Of a stretch of 61,794 nucleotides of DNA, positions 26,960-36,934 are shown piece by piece. How positions within the stretch are numbered: the stretch's first letter is position 1; each line of letters starts with the position of its first letter. Made by a program: the position numbers and the translations under genes. The stretch lies in NCBI GenBank assembly GCA_902559345.1, contig CACEHH010000006.1:1-61794 (forward strand), written 5' to 3'. This DNA comes from an uncultured SAR86 cluster bacterium. GTDB taxonomy: Bacteria > Pseudomonadota > Gammaproteobacteria > Magnimaribacterales > D2472. The notes under the pieces were generated by a model. It did no database searches and was not told the DNA's origin. It was given only the letters and a program-made list of their open reading frames with translations.

Positions 26960-27034
26960 GGTCCGGTAGTTAAACGGTTATAATTCCGCCCTGTCACGGC
27001 GGCGTTCGGGGTTCGATTCCCCGTCGGACCGCCA
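26960..27034 (+). tRNA. tRNA-Asp(GTC)
   Basis: A 75-nt cloverleaf with encoded CCA. Acceptor GGTCCGG/TCGGACC (one G-T pair), anticodon arm CCGCC-CTGTCAC-GGCGG, T arm CGGGG-TTCGATT-CCCCG, discriminator G73. The DUF4149 gene starts only 7 nt after the CCA. Confidence 0.96.
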
Positions 27035-27041
27035 TTTATAT

Positions 27042-27464
27042 ATGAATACATTAGTCATTAGCTTATTAATCCTATGTTATGCACTAGCATTGGGGATAAT
27101 CTTTGCCCAGGCTCTTTTAACTGCGCCAGTAGTTTTTAAGGTTCTTGATAATCAAAATGCATCAAATTTTTTAAGAAAGATTTTTCCTAGATACTATTTA
27201 TTACTATTTTTAATAACCTTGCTTGCTTTATTAATTTCATATTTATGGTTTGAAAAGTTTGATATTTATATTGCAATAATAGCTGCAAGTTTCTGTTTAT
27301 TGGGGTATCTAATTATTCCTATAACAAATATTGCAAGAGACAGGGGTTGGGAGAGAATATTTAAGTGGCTTCATAATTTAAGCGTTTTCAATACATTAAT
27401 AGTTATGATTATTGCGATTATTCAAATATTTAGAGTTACAACCATGTCTGTGCCTATTACTTGA
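27042..27464 (+). CDS. DUF4149 (TMEM205-like) membrane protein
   Basis: 140 residues with four transmembrane helices and the DUF4149-like opening ALALGIIFAQALLTAPVVFKVLDNQNASNFLRKIFPRYY, seen in small bacterial membrane proteins of unknown role. The ATG lies 7 nt after the 3' CCA of tRNA-Asp, so no Shine-Dalgarno can exist between them. Either the message is tRNA-linked and initiates in a near-leaderless way, or the tRNA end serves as 5' leader. It lies 30 nt upstream of htpG. Confidence 0.72.
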   Translation: MNTLVISLLILCYALALGIIFAQALLTAPVVFKVLDNQNASNFLRKIFPRYYLLLFLITLLALLISYLWFEKFDIYIAIIAASFCLLGYLIIPITNIARDRGWERIFKWLHNLSVFNTLIVMIIAIIQIFRVTTMSVPIT

Positions 27465-27494
27465 ATTTTTAACTTTTATTACTACTAATTAAAT

Positions 27495-29321
27495 ATGAGC
27501 AAATCAAGATCTAGGATATTTCAAACTGAAACTAAGCAGTTATTGAAGCTAATGATTCATTCTTTGTACTCAAACAAAGAAATATTTATAAGAGAGCTTG
27601 TATCAAATGCTTCAGATGCTTTAGACAAACTTCGTTTTAAGTCTGTTGAAGATAAGTCATTAGCTAAATTAACAAAAAATCTTCAGATTGACGTAAAAGT
27701 TTTTAAAGAAGAAAACAAAATTACTATATCTGATAACGGAATAGGAATGAGCGAAGATGAGGTTATAGAAAATATAGGAACAATCGCAAGATCTGGAACT
27801 GCAAGTTTTTTAGAAAATATAACTGGGGATAAGAAGAAAGATTCAAATCTTATTGGGCAATTTGGTGTAGGTTTTTATTCTGTTTTTATGGTGGCTGAAA
27901 AAGTAGAGGTTATAACAAAGTCAGCACATAATCCTGATGGCGAAGGAACCTCTTGGGAAAGTAATGGCGAAGAAAAATATAGAATTAAAACTGTTCCTAA
28001 GGATGCGCATGGAACAGAAATAGTTATTCATCTTAACGATGACAATAAAGATTTTTGTGAACCTGGAAGAGTTAAATTTCTTTTAGAAAAATATTCTCAA
28101 TATATAAATTTTCCTCTTAATATAATTAATGATAACAATGAATCTACAAAAATTAATGAGGCTGAAGCTTTATGGCTTAAATCAAAAAGAACTATCAAAG
28201 ACCAAGAATATATAGATTTCTATAAATTCATAAGCTTTGATCAAAATGATCCTCTTGAGTGGATACATAATAAGGTAGAAGGTAAAAATGAATATACAAA
28301 TCTTTTATATATTCCTTCAAAACCACCATTTGATCTTTGGAATAGAGAATCTCCAAGAGGCCTTAAATTATATGTCCAAAGAGTATTCATTATGGATGAT
28401 GCATCTAGTTTTTTACCACTTTATTTAAGATTTATAAGAGGGATACTTGATACAAATGATCTTCCCTTAAATGTTTCAAGAGAAATACTTCAGAATCACC
28501 CTATGGTTGATTCGATAAAAAAGGCAATAACAAAAAGAATTCTTGATGCTCTTAAAAAATTAAAAAAAGATTCATTTGATAAATATAAAGAATTCTGGAA
28601 TCAATATGGTTTAGTCTTAAAAGAGGGTCCAGCTGAAGATATTGAAAACAAAGAGCTTATATCAGGCTTAATGATGTTTAATTCATCAAATCTTTCTAAT
28701 TCCGAAGAAGTTGTAACATTTGATGACTATATTAAAAATATGAAATCAGACCAAGAACAAATTTATTTTTGTGTTGCTGATACGCATGAAGCTGCTATAA
28801 ATTCACCTCATATCGAGAAATTAAAATCTAATGGAATTGAAGTTCTTCTCTTAACTGATCGCATAGATGAATGGTTGATGACAAGTATTTACGAATATAA
28901 AGGCAAGCAATTAGTTAATGTAGCAAAAGAAGAATTATCAAAAGAAACAGAAACCCCGGAATTAAATAATAAAGATAAAGATATACTAGAAAAAATAATG
29001 AAACATCTAGGTGATCGAGTTTCTGAGGTTGTAGTTAGTAAAAGATTGATTGACTCTGCATCATGTCTAATACTTCCTCAAAGTGAACCAGGAGCGCAAC
29101 TAAGAAAAATTCTAGAAGCATCAGGTCAAGATTTTGGTCAATCAAAACCTATATTTGAAATTAATACTCAACACAAATTAGTTAAAAAACTAAGAAACAT
29201 GAAAGGAAAACAATTTAGTTCATTTGTTGATTTTTTATATGATTATGCATTGATTGCAGAAGGAGGTTCACCTAAAGACCCTTCTAAATATTTAAGACAA
29301 TTAGATAAGTATTTAATTTAA
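27495..29321 (+). CDS. htpG: Molecular chaperone HtpG (Hsp90)
   Basis: A cytoplasmic ATP-dependent chaperone of 608 residues (E. coli 624). GHKL ATPase motifs are [26 protein letters not shown] and [12 protein letters not shown]. The middle domain carries [26 protein letters not shown] with the conserved arginine loop. The C-terminal dimerisation domain runs from about 500 and lacks the eukaryotic MEEVD tail, as expected. No clear sigma-32 promoter is seen in the 30 nt upstream, so it may be read from the preceding gene. It is followed 2 nt later by gpsA. Confidence 0.96.
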
Positions 29322-29323
29322 AT

Positions 29324-30334
29324 ATGAATACATCGAAAAAAGTTGTTGTTTTAGGTGGTGGTAGCTTTGGAACTGTTTTAGCAAATCTAGCTGCTTCAAG
29401 TGGTTACAAGGTTTCTTTGTGGGTTAGAGATTCTGATCAAGCACTAAGAATAAACTCTGAAGGCGCAAACAGTAGCTATCATCCAGAATTAAAATTATCT
29501 GAGAATATTCAAGCCTCTGATTCATTAGAAGAAGTAATGAATGATGCATCTATAGTTTTTATAGCAACCCCAGGTATTATTTTTGAACAAATTATAAACA
29601 GGATAAGTTCTTTAATAATTGATAATGCTTATATTGTTTCTTGCACAAAAAGCATTCTTGGAGACCCATTTAGGTCACTCTCAGATATCATTGGTAAAAA
29701 AATTAAAAACCCAATAGGAGTTTTAAGCGGACCAAATTTAGCAAAAGAAATTGCTGAAGAAAAAGTTGCTGGAACTGTGATAGCTAGCTTTGATAATGAT
29801 TTAATAGATTCTGTTAAGCAAATACTTTCTTCAAAAACATTTAAGATATATTCTAGCAATGATATACAAGGAGTTGAGTTAGCTGGCGCTTTAAAAAACA
29901 TATATGCAATTATTTGTGGTATGGCTGATTCACTAGGAGTGGGTGAAAATGCTATTGGTCTAATTTTAACTAGGAGCATGGCCGAGATGAGTCGTTTTGC
30001 TGTTGCTAAAGGAGCAAACCCAATTACATTCTTAGGTCTTTCAGGTATGGGAGATCTTGTAGCAACTTGTACGTCAAAACTCTCAAGAAATTACCAATTA
30101 GGTTATAACCTCGGACTAGGTATGAATCTTACAGAAGCAAAAGAAGCAATAGGTCAGGTTGCTGAGGGCATTAGGACATTGGAAGTAATAAAAAATGAAT
30201 CTGTAAAATTAAACATCAAGATGCCTCTGGTAGAATCTCTTTATGATATTATTCATGTGAAATCATCACCAGAATCATTAATTAACGATTTGATTAATAA
30301 TCCTCATGAAGTTGATGTAGAATTTACTTATTAG
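29324..30334 (+). CDS. gpsA: Glycerol-3-phosphate dehydrogenase [NAD(P)+]
   Basis: Makes sn-glycerol-3-phosphate from DHAP for phospholipid synthesis; 336 residues, the usual size. It has the Rossmann motif VVVLGGGSFGTVLANLAA, SGPNLAKEIAEE, the catalytic-Lys region GVELAGALKNIYAIICGM, and GLSGMGDLVATCTSKLSRNYQLG. Its product feeds the PgsA-like enzyme at 19210. It lies 2 nt after htpG and 3 nt before the DUF4389 gene, indicating one operon. Confidence 0.95.
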   Translation: MNTSKKVVVLGGGSFGTVLANLAASSGYKVSLWVRDSDQALRINSEGANSSYHPELKLSENIQASDSLEEVMNDASIVFIATPGIIFEQIINRISSLIIDNAYIVSCTKSILGDPFRSLSDIIGKKIKNPIGVLSGPNLAKEIAEEKVAGTVIASFDNDLIDSVKQILSSKTFKIYSSNDIQGVELAGALKNIYAIICGMADSLGVGENAIGLILTRSMAEMSRFAVAKGANPITFLGLSGMGDLVATCTSKLSRNYQLGYNLGLGMNLTEAKEAIGQVAEGIRTLEVIKNESVKLNIKMPLVESLYDIIHVKSSPESLINDLINNPHEVDVEFTY

Positions 30335-30337
30335 AAT

Positions 30338-30757
30338 ATGAACAAAATAAATAAAGAAGAATTATTAAAATCTAGTAAATGGATAAGATTCATTTTTATG
30401 ATTATTTATTCACTGTTAGCTAACTTTATAGTATTACCTGTCGTATTTGCTTTATCATTTATTCAGTTTATTTTTGTTCTTTTCACCTCCAAAGAGAATC
30501 AGTCCATATCAAATATCAGTGTTCATATAATTGAATTCTTTAATGATTCATTATCCTTTTTATTATTTTATACAGAAGAAAAACCCTTTCCTTTTAAAAA
30601 TACCGATAAAGAAGATGAAGTTATAGATGCTGAAGTCAGCGAAGATGTTTCAGAAGAAGCTACAGATGCAGAAATAAATAAAGATATATCAGAAGAGGCA
30701 TCCGATGTTGAATTAGATAAAACAGAGGATATTTCTCAAGAAAAAAACGACAGCTAG
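30338..30757 (+). CDS. DUF4389 membrane protein with acidic repeat tail
   Basis: 139 residues. The N-terminal part has two membrane helices (about 17-52) and the DUF4389-like WIRFIFMIIYSLLANFIVLPVVFALSFIQFIFVLFT followed by FLLFYTEEKPFPF. The tail from about residue 88 is strongly acidic and contains three 13-residue repeats (97-135). The family function is unknown. It is the last gene of the DUF4149-htpG-gpsA-DUF4389 run and ends 13 bp from the opposing folD. Confidence 0.68.
   Translation: MNKINKEELLKSSKWIRFIFMIIYSLLANFIVLPVVFALSFIQFIFVLFTSKENQSISNISVHIIEFFNDSLSFLLFYTEEKPFPFKNTDKEDEVIDAEVSEDVSEEATDAEINKDISEEASDVELDKTEDISQEKNDS
30626..30742 (+). repeat. Three 39-bp tandem repeats encoding 13-residue acidic units
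   Basis: In-frame units DAEVSEDVSEEAT, DAEINKDISEEAS and DVELDKTEDISQE occupy residues 97-135 of the DUF4389 protein. DNA identity between units has drifted, so the repeat is old or selected at protein level rather than a fresh slippage product. Confidence 0.75.
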
Positions 30758-30770
30758 TCTTTTATCAGAA

Positions 30771-31610
30771 TTACTTTACAGATTTTTCAGCAGATTGAAG
30801 TGTCTGAAGTATTAAAGTATTAATCGTCATTGGGCCAACACCTCCAGGAACAGGAGTATAAGCACTTGCAACTTCTTCGATATTGTCTAATTCAATATCT
30901 CCACATTTTTCTGGATGATATCCAGCATCTATGACGATTGCATTTTTCTTTATCCAATTTGTTTTTATAAACTTTGGTATGCCTACAGCCCCAACAATCA
31001 AATCTGCATTTTTAATAATAGCATCTAGGTTTTTAGTTCTTGAATGACAGATAGTTACTGTTGAATTTAAATTTAATAACATCATAGCCATTGGCTTTCC
31101 AAGAATAGGGCTCCTACCTACGACTACCGAATTTAAACCTTCCACATTTATTTTATAGTGCTCAATGAGTCTAATAATTCCAGCCGGTGTACAAGAACCA
31201 TATGCGTCAATTCCCATAGACATGTTACCAAAACCAAGACAAGTAACACCATCAACATCCTTATCGATATCAATTGCATCAAAACACAATCTTTCATCAA
31301 TTTGTGAAGGAACAGGATGCTGCAATAATATCCCATGAATATCATTGTCATTATTAAGATCTTTAATAGTTTTTAATAGTTCTTCAGTGGAAGTAGATTC
31401 AGGTAATTCTATTGCAATTGATTCCATTCCAACTCTAGAGCAAGTATTTCTTTTCATTTTTACGTAAGTTTCAGAAGCGGGATCATTTCCTACAAGCACT
31501 GTTGCTAAAGTAGGTCTAATGCCTTTTTCAGACAATACGCCAACTCTTTGCTTGATTGATTCTTCAGAAATTTTTGCTAGTTTATTTCCATCTAATATTA
31601 TTGCTGACAT
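30771..31610 (-). CDS. folD: Bifunctional methylenetetrahydrofolate dehydrogenase/cyclohydrolase
   Basis: Interconverts 5,10-methylene-THF and 10-formyl-THF, which supplies PurN. The protein has 279 residues (E. coli 288). It shows [21 protein letters not shown] with the catalytic Lys, [60 protein letters not shown] (NADP site) and the closing [15 protein letters not shown]. It is a single-gene minus-strand unit between DUF4389 and the tRNA-Pro locus. Confidence 0.96.
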   Translation of the reverse strand: MSAIILDGNKLAKISEESIKQRVGVLSEKGIRPTLATVLVGNDPASETYVKMKRNTCSRVGMESIAIELPESTSTEELLKTIKDLNNDNDIHGILLQHPVPSQIDERLCFDAIDIDKDVDGVTCLGFGNMSMGIDAYGSCTPAGIIRLIEHYKINVEGLNSVVVGRSPILGKPMAMMLLNLNSTVTICHSRTKNLDAIIKNADLIVGAVGIPKFIKTNWIKKNAIVIDAGYHPEKCGDIELDNIEEVASAYTPVPGGVGPMTINTLILQTLQSAEKSVK

Positions 31611-31651
31611 GTTAATATTATCTCATTAAAGAATATTTATGCCTACGAAGA

Positions 31652-31680
31652 TTGCTTATTTTTTATATTAACTTTAATAT
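31652..31680 (+). promoter_or_regulatory. Candidate promoter of the tRNA-Pro/tRNA-Arg/trhO unit
   Basis: TTGCTT and TAATAT are separated by 17 bases and end 9 bases before the tRNA-Pro 5' end, about where a short-leader tRNA promoter should be. The -35 match is weak (TTG only). Placement is the main support. Confidence 0.4.
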
Positions 31681-31689
31681 TTGCATCCT

Positions 31690-31766
31690 CGGGGTATAGC
31701 GCAGTCTGGTAGCGCACTCGCTTTGGGAGCGAGTGGTCGTAAGTTCGAATCTTACTACCCCGACCA
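31690..31766 (+). tRNA. tRNA-Pro(TGG)
   Basis: A 77-nt cloverleaf with encoded CCA. Acceptor CGGGGTA/TACCCCG, D stem GCGC/GCGC, anticodon arm CTCGC-TTTGGGA-GCGAG with anticodon TGG, T arm GTAAG-TTCGAAT-CTTAC, discriminator A73. This tRNA is a known substrate class for U34 hydroxylation by TrhO, whose gene follows at 31858. Confidence 0.96.
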
Positions 31767-31767
31767 A

Positions 31768-31844
<77 letters not shown>

Positions 31845-31857
31845 ATTTTTAATTTAT

Positions 31858-32790
31858 ATGTATACAGTTGCCACCTTATATAAGTTCTCAAAAATTTTAG
31901 ACCCTTTTAAAATTCACAATGATATTCGTTTAAAGATGAAAAATTTGTCAATTTATGGAACTCTATTGGTTGGAGAGGAAGGAATTAATGGAACTATTTC
32001 TACAATCTCTGATGAGAATCTTAATAAAGCCATAGCTTTTATTAAACAATTAAAGGGTTTTGAAGATACTGACATAAAATACTCATCATCAGATAAAAAT
32101 CCTTTTGTGAGATTAAAAGTAAAGTTAAAAAAAGAAATTGTTACCATAGGTGATGAGTCTATAGATCCCACAAAAATAGTTGGCGAATACGTTGAACCAA
32201 AGGACTGGAATAATCTTATTGATCTTGAAGATACCATAATTATTGATACAAGGAATAAATATGAATATTCTATAGGTACATTTAAAGATTCTTTAAATCC
32301 TAAGACAACTAAGTTTAGAGAATTTCCAAAATGGATTAATAAACAAAAATTTACTTCTGAAGAAAAAAAGAATAAAAATATAGCTATGTTTTGTACCGGA
32401 GGCATTAGATGTGAAAAAGCATCATCCTTAATGAAGAAAGAAGGCTTTAAGAATGTTTATCATCTTAAAGGAGGCATCTTAAAATATTTAGAATCTATTC
32501 CAGAAAATCAAAGCAGGTGGAAAGGTGAATGTTTTGTATTCGATGACAGAGTTTCAGTTAAACATGATTTGTCAGAAGGAACATATGATATGTGTCATGG
32601 ATGCAGAATGCCAATAACAAACATCGATAAAGAATCTAAAAAATATATTCGTGGAGTTGCGTGCCCAAATTGCTTTGATAAAACTTCAGAAAAGCAAAAA
32701 TCAAGATATAAGAGCAGACAAAAACAAGTTGATTTAGCTAAAAAACGAAACCAAAAACATATAGGCCCTAAAGAAGAGGTATTTAATTAA
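31858..32790 (+). CDS. trhO: tRNA uridine(34) hydroxylase TrhO (YceA family)
   Basis: A rhodanese-domain enzyme that hydroxylates U34 to ho5U in tRNAs reading NNN four-fold boxes, on the way to cmo5U/mcmo5U. The chosen start ATG at 31858 gives 310 residues; a start at 31810 would lie inside tRNA-Arg. There is an N-terminal UPF0176 domain (LVGEEGINGTISTI) and a rhodanese domain (about 115-225) with the active Cys in MFCTGGIRCEKASS. A C-terminal Cys-rich part follows (CHGCRMPI, GVACPNCFDKTS). It is probably cotranscribed with tRNA-Pro and tRNA-Arg directly upstream. Confidence 0.9.
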   Translation: MYTVATLYKFSKILDPFKIHNDIRLKMKNLSIYGTLLVGEEGINGTISTISDENLNKAIAFIKQLKGFEDTDIKYSSSDKNPFVRLKVKLKKEIVTIGDESIDPTKIVGEYVEPKDWNNLIDLEDTIIIDTRNKYEYSIGTFKDSLNPKTTKFREFPKWINKQKFTSEEKKNKNIAMFCTGGIRCEKASSLMKKEGFKNVYHLKGGILKYLESIPENQSRWKGECFVFDDRVSVKHDLSEGTYDMCHGCRMPITNIDKESKKYIRGVACPNCFDKTSEKQKSRYKSRQKQVDLAKKRNQKHIGPKEEVFN

Positions 32791-32795
32791 ACATT

Positions 32796-33449
32796 ATGGA
32801 CTATCCTATTTTATATTCTTTTAAAAGATGTCCATATGCAATGAGAGCCAGAATGGCCTTACAACTTGCAAATATTAAATGTGAAATAAGAGAAGTAAGG
32901 TTAAATAACAAACCTGATCATATGATAGAAGTTTCTCCAAAAGGAACAGTGCCAGTTCTAATTATGAAAGATAAAATTATTGACGAAAGTATTGAAATAA
33001 TTAATTGGGTTATTAGTAAAGTTGATATTTTTAAAGGAAATTTAGAACAACATGAAAATGATTTAACAGACGAGCTCATTTCTATTTTTGATAATAAGTT
33101 TAAATATCATCTTGATCGGTATAAATATTCGACTAGATATAAAGATGCGAATCTAGAATTCCATCGAAATGAATGTCATAAGATTTTGAAATATCTAGAG
33201 AATTTAATATCTGATAAAAATTGTTTTTTTGGGGAGAAATTAAACAAATTAGATATTTCGATACTACCTTTCATTAGACAATATAGAATAGCTAATGAGA
33301 AATGGTTTGATTCTCTTAAAGATATTTTAAAAGTTCAGAAATGTCTTAATAACTTTTTAGAGTCAAAATTATTTATAGAGATAATGCATAGTTATAAGGT
33401 TTGGGAAGAGGGGTCTGATTTAGATTACTTTCCAGCAAAAAAACTATAA
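32796..33449 (+). CDS. Glutathione S-transferase family protein
   Basis: 217 residues. The N-terminal thioredoxin-fold domain (1-75) has a glutaredoxin-like FKRCPYAMRARMAL and the cis-Pro/glutathione site KGTVPVLIMKDKIIDESIEIINWV. The C-terminal part is an all-alpha GST domain. The CPYA motif suggests thiol-transferase (omega/GRX2-like) rather than classical conjugating activity (inference). It lies 5 nt after trhO, and its end overlaps the opposing dehydrogenase by 6 bp. Confidence 0.82.
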   Translation: MDYPILYSFKRCPYAMRARMALQLANIKCEIREVRLNNKPDHMIEVSPKGTVPVLIMKDKIIDESIEIINWVISKVDIFKGNLEQHENDLTDELISIFDNKFKYHLDRYKYSTRYKDANLEFHRNECHKILKYLENLISDKNCFFGEKLNKLDISILPFIRQYRIANEKWFDSLKDILKVQKCLNNFLESKLFIEIMHSYKVWEEGSDLDYFPAKKL

Positions 33450-34844
33450 ACCAATAAAATCATACGATAATGCTATTTTCTCTATAGCAACCTTAAATGC
33501 CGCAGTTCTAAAGTCAGGTATTTTCTCAGTCTCAAAAAATTCTTTTTTAACACTCTGAAATCCATCAATCATCATGTCATCTAAACCTGACCTGATTAAA
33601 TCTATTTCTTCTATCCCATCAAGAAAGTTAGTTTTATATTTTTTAGGCATTGATTTGCCTGTCATAGCCTCAATAGCTTCTATTAAATTATTAAGTTGAA
33701 TTTGATTTCTTCTTTTTTCAAGTCTACCAAATCTTATATGCCTAATATTTTTTACCCATTCAAAATAACTCACTGCTACACCGCCACCATTTGCAAGAAT
33801 ATCTGGAATAACAAATATTTTTTTTCTATTTAAAATTTGATTACCTTTATAACTAATAGGTCCATTTGCTGCTTCAACAATTAATTTAGCTGATATATCT
33901 TCAGCATTTTTTTCAGTAATTACATTTTCACGAGCTGCTGGAATTAAAATGTCACATTTTCTTTTTAGCAGTAGTGAAGAATCTTTTATAAAAGTTCCTT
34001 TAGAATAGTTTTCAAATGATTTATGTTTTGTAAAATATTTTTTAGCGTGTTCTGCATTTATGCCATCTTCATTGAAGATACCACCATTAAATTCAGAAAT
34101 GCCAATTAATTTAACATTATCATCTTCGGTAAGGAATTTTGATAAGTTATAACCAACATTTCCTAATCCTTGCAATATTAATGTCTTGGTAGATAAATTA
34201 TCATCAAGTCTTACTAATTTAAGCAGTTCTGGATTTCTAAAGAATTCTCTTACAATATATTGAACACCTCTTCCAGTAGCTTCCTCTCTTCCTACAAGAC
34301 CATTCTTGCTTGGAGGCTTTCCGGTAACACAAGCAGCTCCATTAATATCAGCAGGATGCATTTTTCTATACTCATCTGCAATCCAAGCCATTTCTCTTGA
34401 AGATGTTCCAATATCAGGAGCGGGTACATTTGTTGAAGGACTAATCAAATCTCGTTTTATTAATTCTTGCGCAAATCTTCTAGTGATTTTTTCTAATTCA
34501 CGCTTTTCCCATTTTGAAGGATCTATCTTTAGACCTCCTTTTGATCCACCATAAGGCACATTGATAATTGCACATTTATATGACATAAGGGCTGCAAGAG
34601 CTTCAACTTCTTCGGCATGAGTATCAATATCAAATCTAATACCACCTTTTGTTGGTTCCATATGTTCAGAATGTACAGAGCGCCAGCCCTCAAAGGTATA
34701 AATTTTTCCTCTTAGCCGAACACCAAAACGAACAGTATATGTTGAGTTACATGTAATTATTTTATTAGCCAGATCGTCAGATAGTTCTGAATATTTTAGA
34801 GCTTTGTTTACATACTTGGTGTTATCTGAAAGAAAACTATTCAT
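33444..34844 (-). CDS. gdhA: Glu/Leu/Phe/Val-family dehydrogenase, probably glutamate dehydrogenase
   Basis: A 466-residue amino-acid dehydrogenase linking 2-oxoglutarate and ammonia to glutamate. It has HMEPTKGGIRFD, the catalytic-Lys motif VPYGGSKGGLKIDP, NVPAPDIGTSSREMAWI, the cofactor-binding LILQGLGNVGYNLSKFL and the C-terminal VIPDILANGGGVAVSYFEWV. It resembles the approximately 420-residue hexameric type with a longer lid. Glutamate rather than a branched-chain substrate is inferred from overall similarity. It is a single-gene unit divergent from tRNA-His. Confidence 0.85.
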   Translation of the reverse strand: MNSFLSDNTKYVNKALKYSELSDDLANKIITCNSTYTVRFGVRLRGKIYTFEGWRSVHSEHMEPTKGGIRFDIDTHAEEVEALAALMSYKCAIINVPYGGSKGGLKIDPSKWEKRELEKITRRFAQELIKRDLISPSTNVPAPDIGTSSREMAWIADEYRKMHPADINGAACVTGKPPSKNGLVGREEATGRGVQYIVREFFRNPELLKLVRLDDNLSTKTLILQGLGNVGYNLSKFLTEDDNVKLIGISEFNGGIFNEDGINAEHAKKYFTKHKSFENYSKGTFIKDSSLLLKRKCDILIPAARENVITEKNAEDISAKLIVEAANGPISYKGNQILNRKKIFVIPDILANGGGVAVSYFEWVKNIRHIRFGRLEKRRNQIQLNNLIEAIEAMTGKSMPKKYKTNFLDGIEEIDLIRSGLDDMMIDGFQSVKKEFFETEKIPDFRTAAFKVAIEKIALSYDFIGL

Positions 34845-34912
34845 TATTTGCTCACCCCAATCAATAATAATATATCAACAATAAAAAAAATAGATAATAA
34901 TTTTTTTTAAAC

Positions 34913-34918
34913 TATAAT
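34913..34918 (+). promoter_or_regulatory. -10 element of the tRNA-His/tig unit
   Basis: A perfect TATAAT ends 12 bases before the tRNA-His 5' end. The region 17 bases further upstream is an A/T run with no clear TTGACA. This is probably the promoter for tRNA-His and, by read-through, tig. Confidence 0.5.
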
Positions 34919-34930
34919 AGCTGGTCTTAT

Positions 34931-35008
34931 GGCGGGCGTAGCTCAGTTGGTTAGAGCGCTGGATTGTGGCTCCGGAGGCCGTGGGTTCGAACCCCATCGC
35001 TCGCCCCA
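34931..35008 (+). tRNA. tRNA-His(GTG)
   Basis: 78 nt including the diagnostic extra G(-1) opposite C73 and an encoded CCA. Acceptor GCGGGCG/CGCTCGC, D stem GCTC/GAGC, anticodon arm CTGGA-TTGTGGC-TCCGG with anticodon GTG, T arm GTGGG-TTCGAAC-CCCAT. Trigger factor begins 17 nt downstream. Confidence 0.96.
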
Positions 35009-35025
35009 TTTATTAAGGTAAAGAA

Positions 35026-36327
35026 ATGAAAGTAACTGTTAAAAAATTAAAAGATTTAGAAAGAAAAATGACGATATCTATTCCTGTAGATGAATATGAG
35101 GTTAAATTTAACTCTAAAATAAAAAATATTAAAACTAAAGCTAAGATCGATGGTTTTAGAAAAGGCAATGTTCCAGATGATGTTTTAGAACAGAAATATG
35201 GACAATCTATCCATGCCGAGGTTATAAACGAATTAATTCAAGAGTCTTATCCAAAAGCTATATCTGAAAATAATATTAGACCAGCATCATCTCCACAGGT
35301 CTCAATAGATATGGAAGATCCGAAAAAACCCCTTACTTACTCAGCTACAATTGAGGTATTTCCAGAAATAAAACCAAAATTTTCAAGATGGAATAATTAT
35401 GAAGAGTTTAATATTGAAATTGAAGATACAGATATTGACAAAGCAATAGCTGACATTTTTAAAAGATATGGTGATTGGAAAGATGTTGATAGAGAGGCTA
35501 GACTTGATGATCAAGTTGTAATTGATTTTTTAGGTAAGATTGATGGAAATGAGTTTGAAGGAAATTCTGCTCAAGATTTTAAATTAATACTTGGCAGCAA
35601 ATCTATGATTCCAGGTTTTGAAGATAATATTATTGGTAAGAAACCTTCAAAATTTACAATCGATTGCACATTTCCTGATGATTATTTTAAAAAAGATCTG
35701 GCTGGAGTTAATGCTCAATTTGAAATAAATCTAAAGAATGTACAACAAATTATTGAAGCTAAAGCTGATAAAGGTTTATATGAAAAATTACAAATGGAAG
35801 TAAAGAATCAATCTGAATTTACTGAAGAAATAACTAAAAGAATGAAAAATGAAGTAGGGGTTCAAGAAAAAGAATTAACTAAAGAGTCTATTTATGAGAC
35901 CTTATTAAAAACCAATTCTTTCAAAGCTCCAAGAGCTACAGTAAATGAGCAGGCTGATTTAATGAGAAAGGACGCTTTAATGAGAATAGGCCATACTGAA
36001 GATAATGCAGGAGATGATTTATTTCCATTAGATACATTTCTAGAAAAAGCTGAAAAAAGAGTTAGGCTTGATCTGTTATTTGCCGAACTTATAAAATATT
36101 TTGAAATCAAAGTTGAAAAAAAACAAATAGATGATTTTATTGAAGAAGAGTCAAAAAGATATAAGGACCCAGAGCAATATAAAAAATGGATTTCAGGTCA
36201 ACCTCAACAACTTGAGCAATTTAAAATGGTTGTTTTAGAAGAGCAGTTAGTTGAAAAATTAGAAAATGTGCTTAAATCTAAGAAGAAAGTGATAAAATTT
36301 TCTGAACTTGCAAATAGACAGGTATAA
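35026..36327 (+). CDS. tig: Trigger factor
   Basis: A ribosome-associated chaperone and prolyl isomerase of 433 residues (E. coli 432). Its ribosome-binding loop is GFRKGNVPDDVLEQKYG (near residue 43), the FKBP-type PPIase domain spans about 155-240, and a helical C-terminal domain follows. An AAGG Shine-Dalgarno lies 7 nt before the ATG, inside the 17-nt gap after tRNA-His, so the two are likely one primary transcript. It heads the conserved tig-clpP-clpX-lon-hupB-ppiD block. Confidence 0.95.
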   Translation: MKVTVKKLKDLERKMTISIPVDEYEVKFNSKIKNIKTKAKIDGFRKGNVPDDVLEQKYGQSIHAEVINELIQESYPKAISENNIRPASSPQVSIDMEDPKKPLTYSATIEVFPEIKPKFSRWNNYEEFNIEIEDTDIDKAIADIFKRYGDWKDVDREARLDDQVVIDFLGKIDGNEFEGNSAQDFKLILGSKSMIPGFEDNIIGKKPSKFTIDCTFPDDYFKKDLAGVNAQFEINLKNVQQIIEAKADKGLYEKLQMEVKNQSEFTEEITKRMKNEVGVQEKELTKESIYETLLKTNSFKAPRATVNEQADLMRKDALMRIGHTEDNAGDDLFPLDTFLEKAEKRVRLDLLFAELIKYFEIKVEKKQIDDFIEEESKRYKDPEQYKKWISGQPQQLEQFKMVVLEEQLVEKLENVLKSKKKVIKFSELANRQV

Positions 36328-36330
36328 ATT

Positions 36331-36933
36331 ATGACAGATATAAATTCAGCTTTAATACCTATGGTAATTGAGCAAACTCCAAGAGGAGAAAGATCTTTTG
36401 ATATATATTCAAGACTATTAAAGGAAAGAGTTATATTTTTATCAGGCCCAATTGATGATTACATTTCAAATTTAGTCGTTGCGCAATTACTCTTCTTAGA
36501 ATCTGAAAATCCAGAAAAAGATATCTCTATATATATTAATTCACCAGGAGGAAGCATTTCAGCAGGATTGGCAATTTATGACACTATGCAGTTTGTAACA
36601 CCTTCAATATCTACCTTATGTATAGGGCAAGCAGCTAGCATGGGAGCATTATTACTTGCAGGCGGGGATAAGAAAAAAAGATTTGCACTTCCTAACTCTA
36701 GAATTATGATTCACCAACCTCTGGGTGGCTTTCAAGGACAAGCATCAGATTTTGAGATTCACGCTAAGGAAATACTCCATATGAAAAAAATAGTTAATGA
36801 GATTCTGGCAAAACATACTGGCCAAACAATCAAAAAAATTGAAAAGGATACTGATAGAGATAATTTTTTAGATGCTGAATCAGCTAAATTCTATGGAATT
36901 GTAGATAGTATACTTGAAGAGAGAGGTTCTTAA
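36331..36933 (+). CDS. clpP: ATP-dependent Clp protease proteolytic subunit
   Basis: The serine-protease barrel partner of ClpX; 200 residues (E. coli 207). Catalytic residues are the Ser in [14 protein letters not shown], the His in [15 protein letters not shown] and the Asp in [19 protein letters not shown]. The N-terminal [20 protein letters not shown] is the typical processed region. It lies 3 nt after tig and just upstream of clpX. Confidence 0.97.
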   Translation: MTDINSALIPMVIEQTPRGERSFDIYSRLLKERVIFLSGPIDDYISNLVVAQLLFLESENPEKDISIYINSPGGSISAGLAIYDTMQFVTPSISTLCIGQAASMGALLLAGGDKKKRFALPNSRIMIHQPLGGFQGQASDFEIHAKEILHMKKIVNEILAKHTGQTIKKIEKDTDRDNFLDAESAKFYGIVDSILEERGS

Positions 36934-36934
36934 A

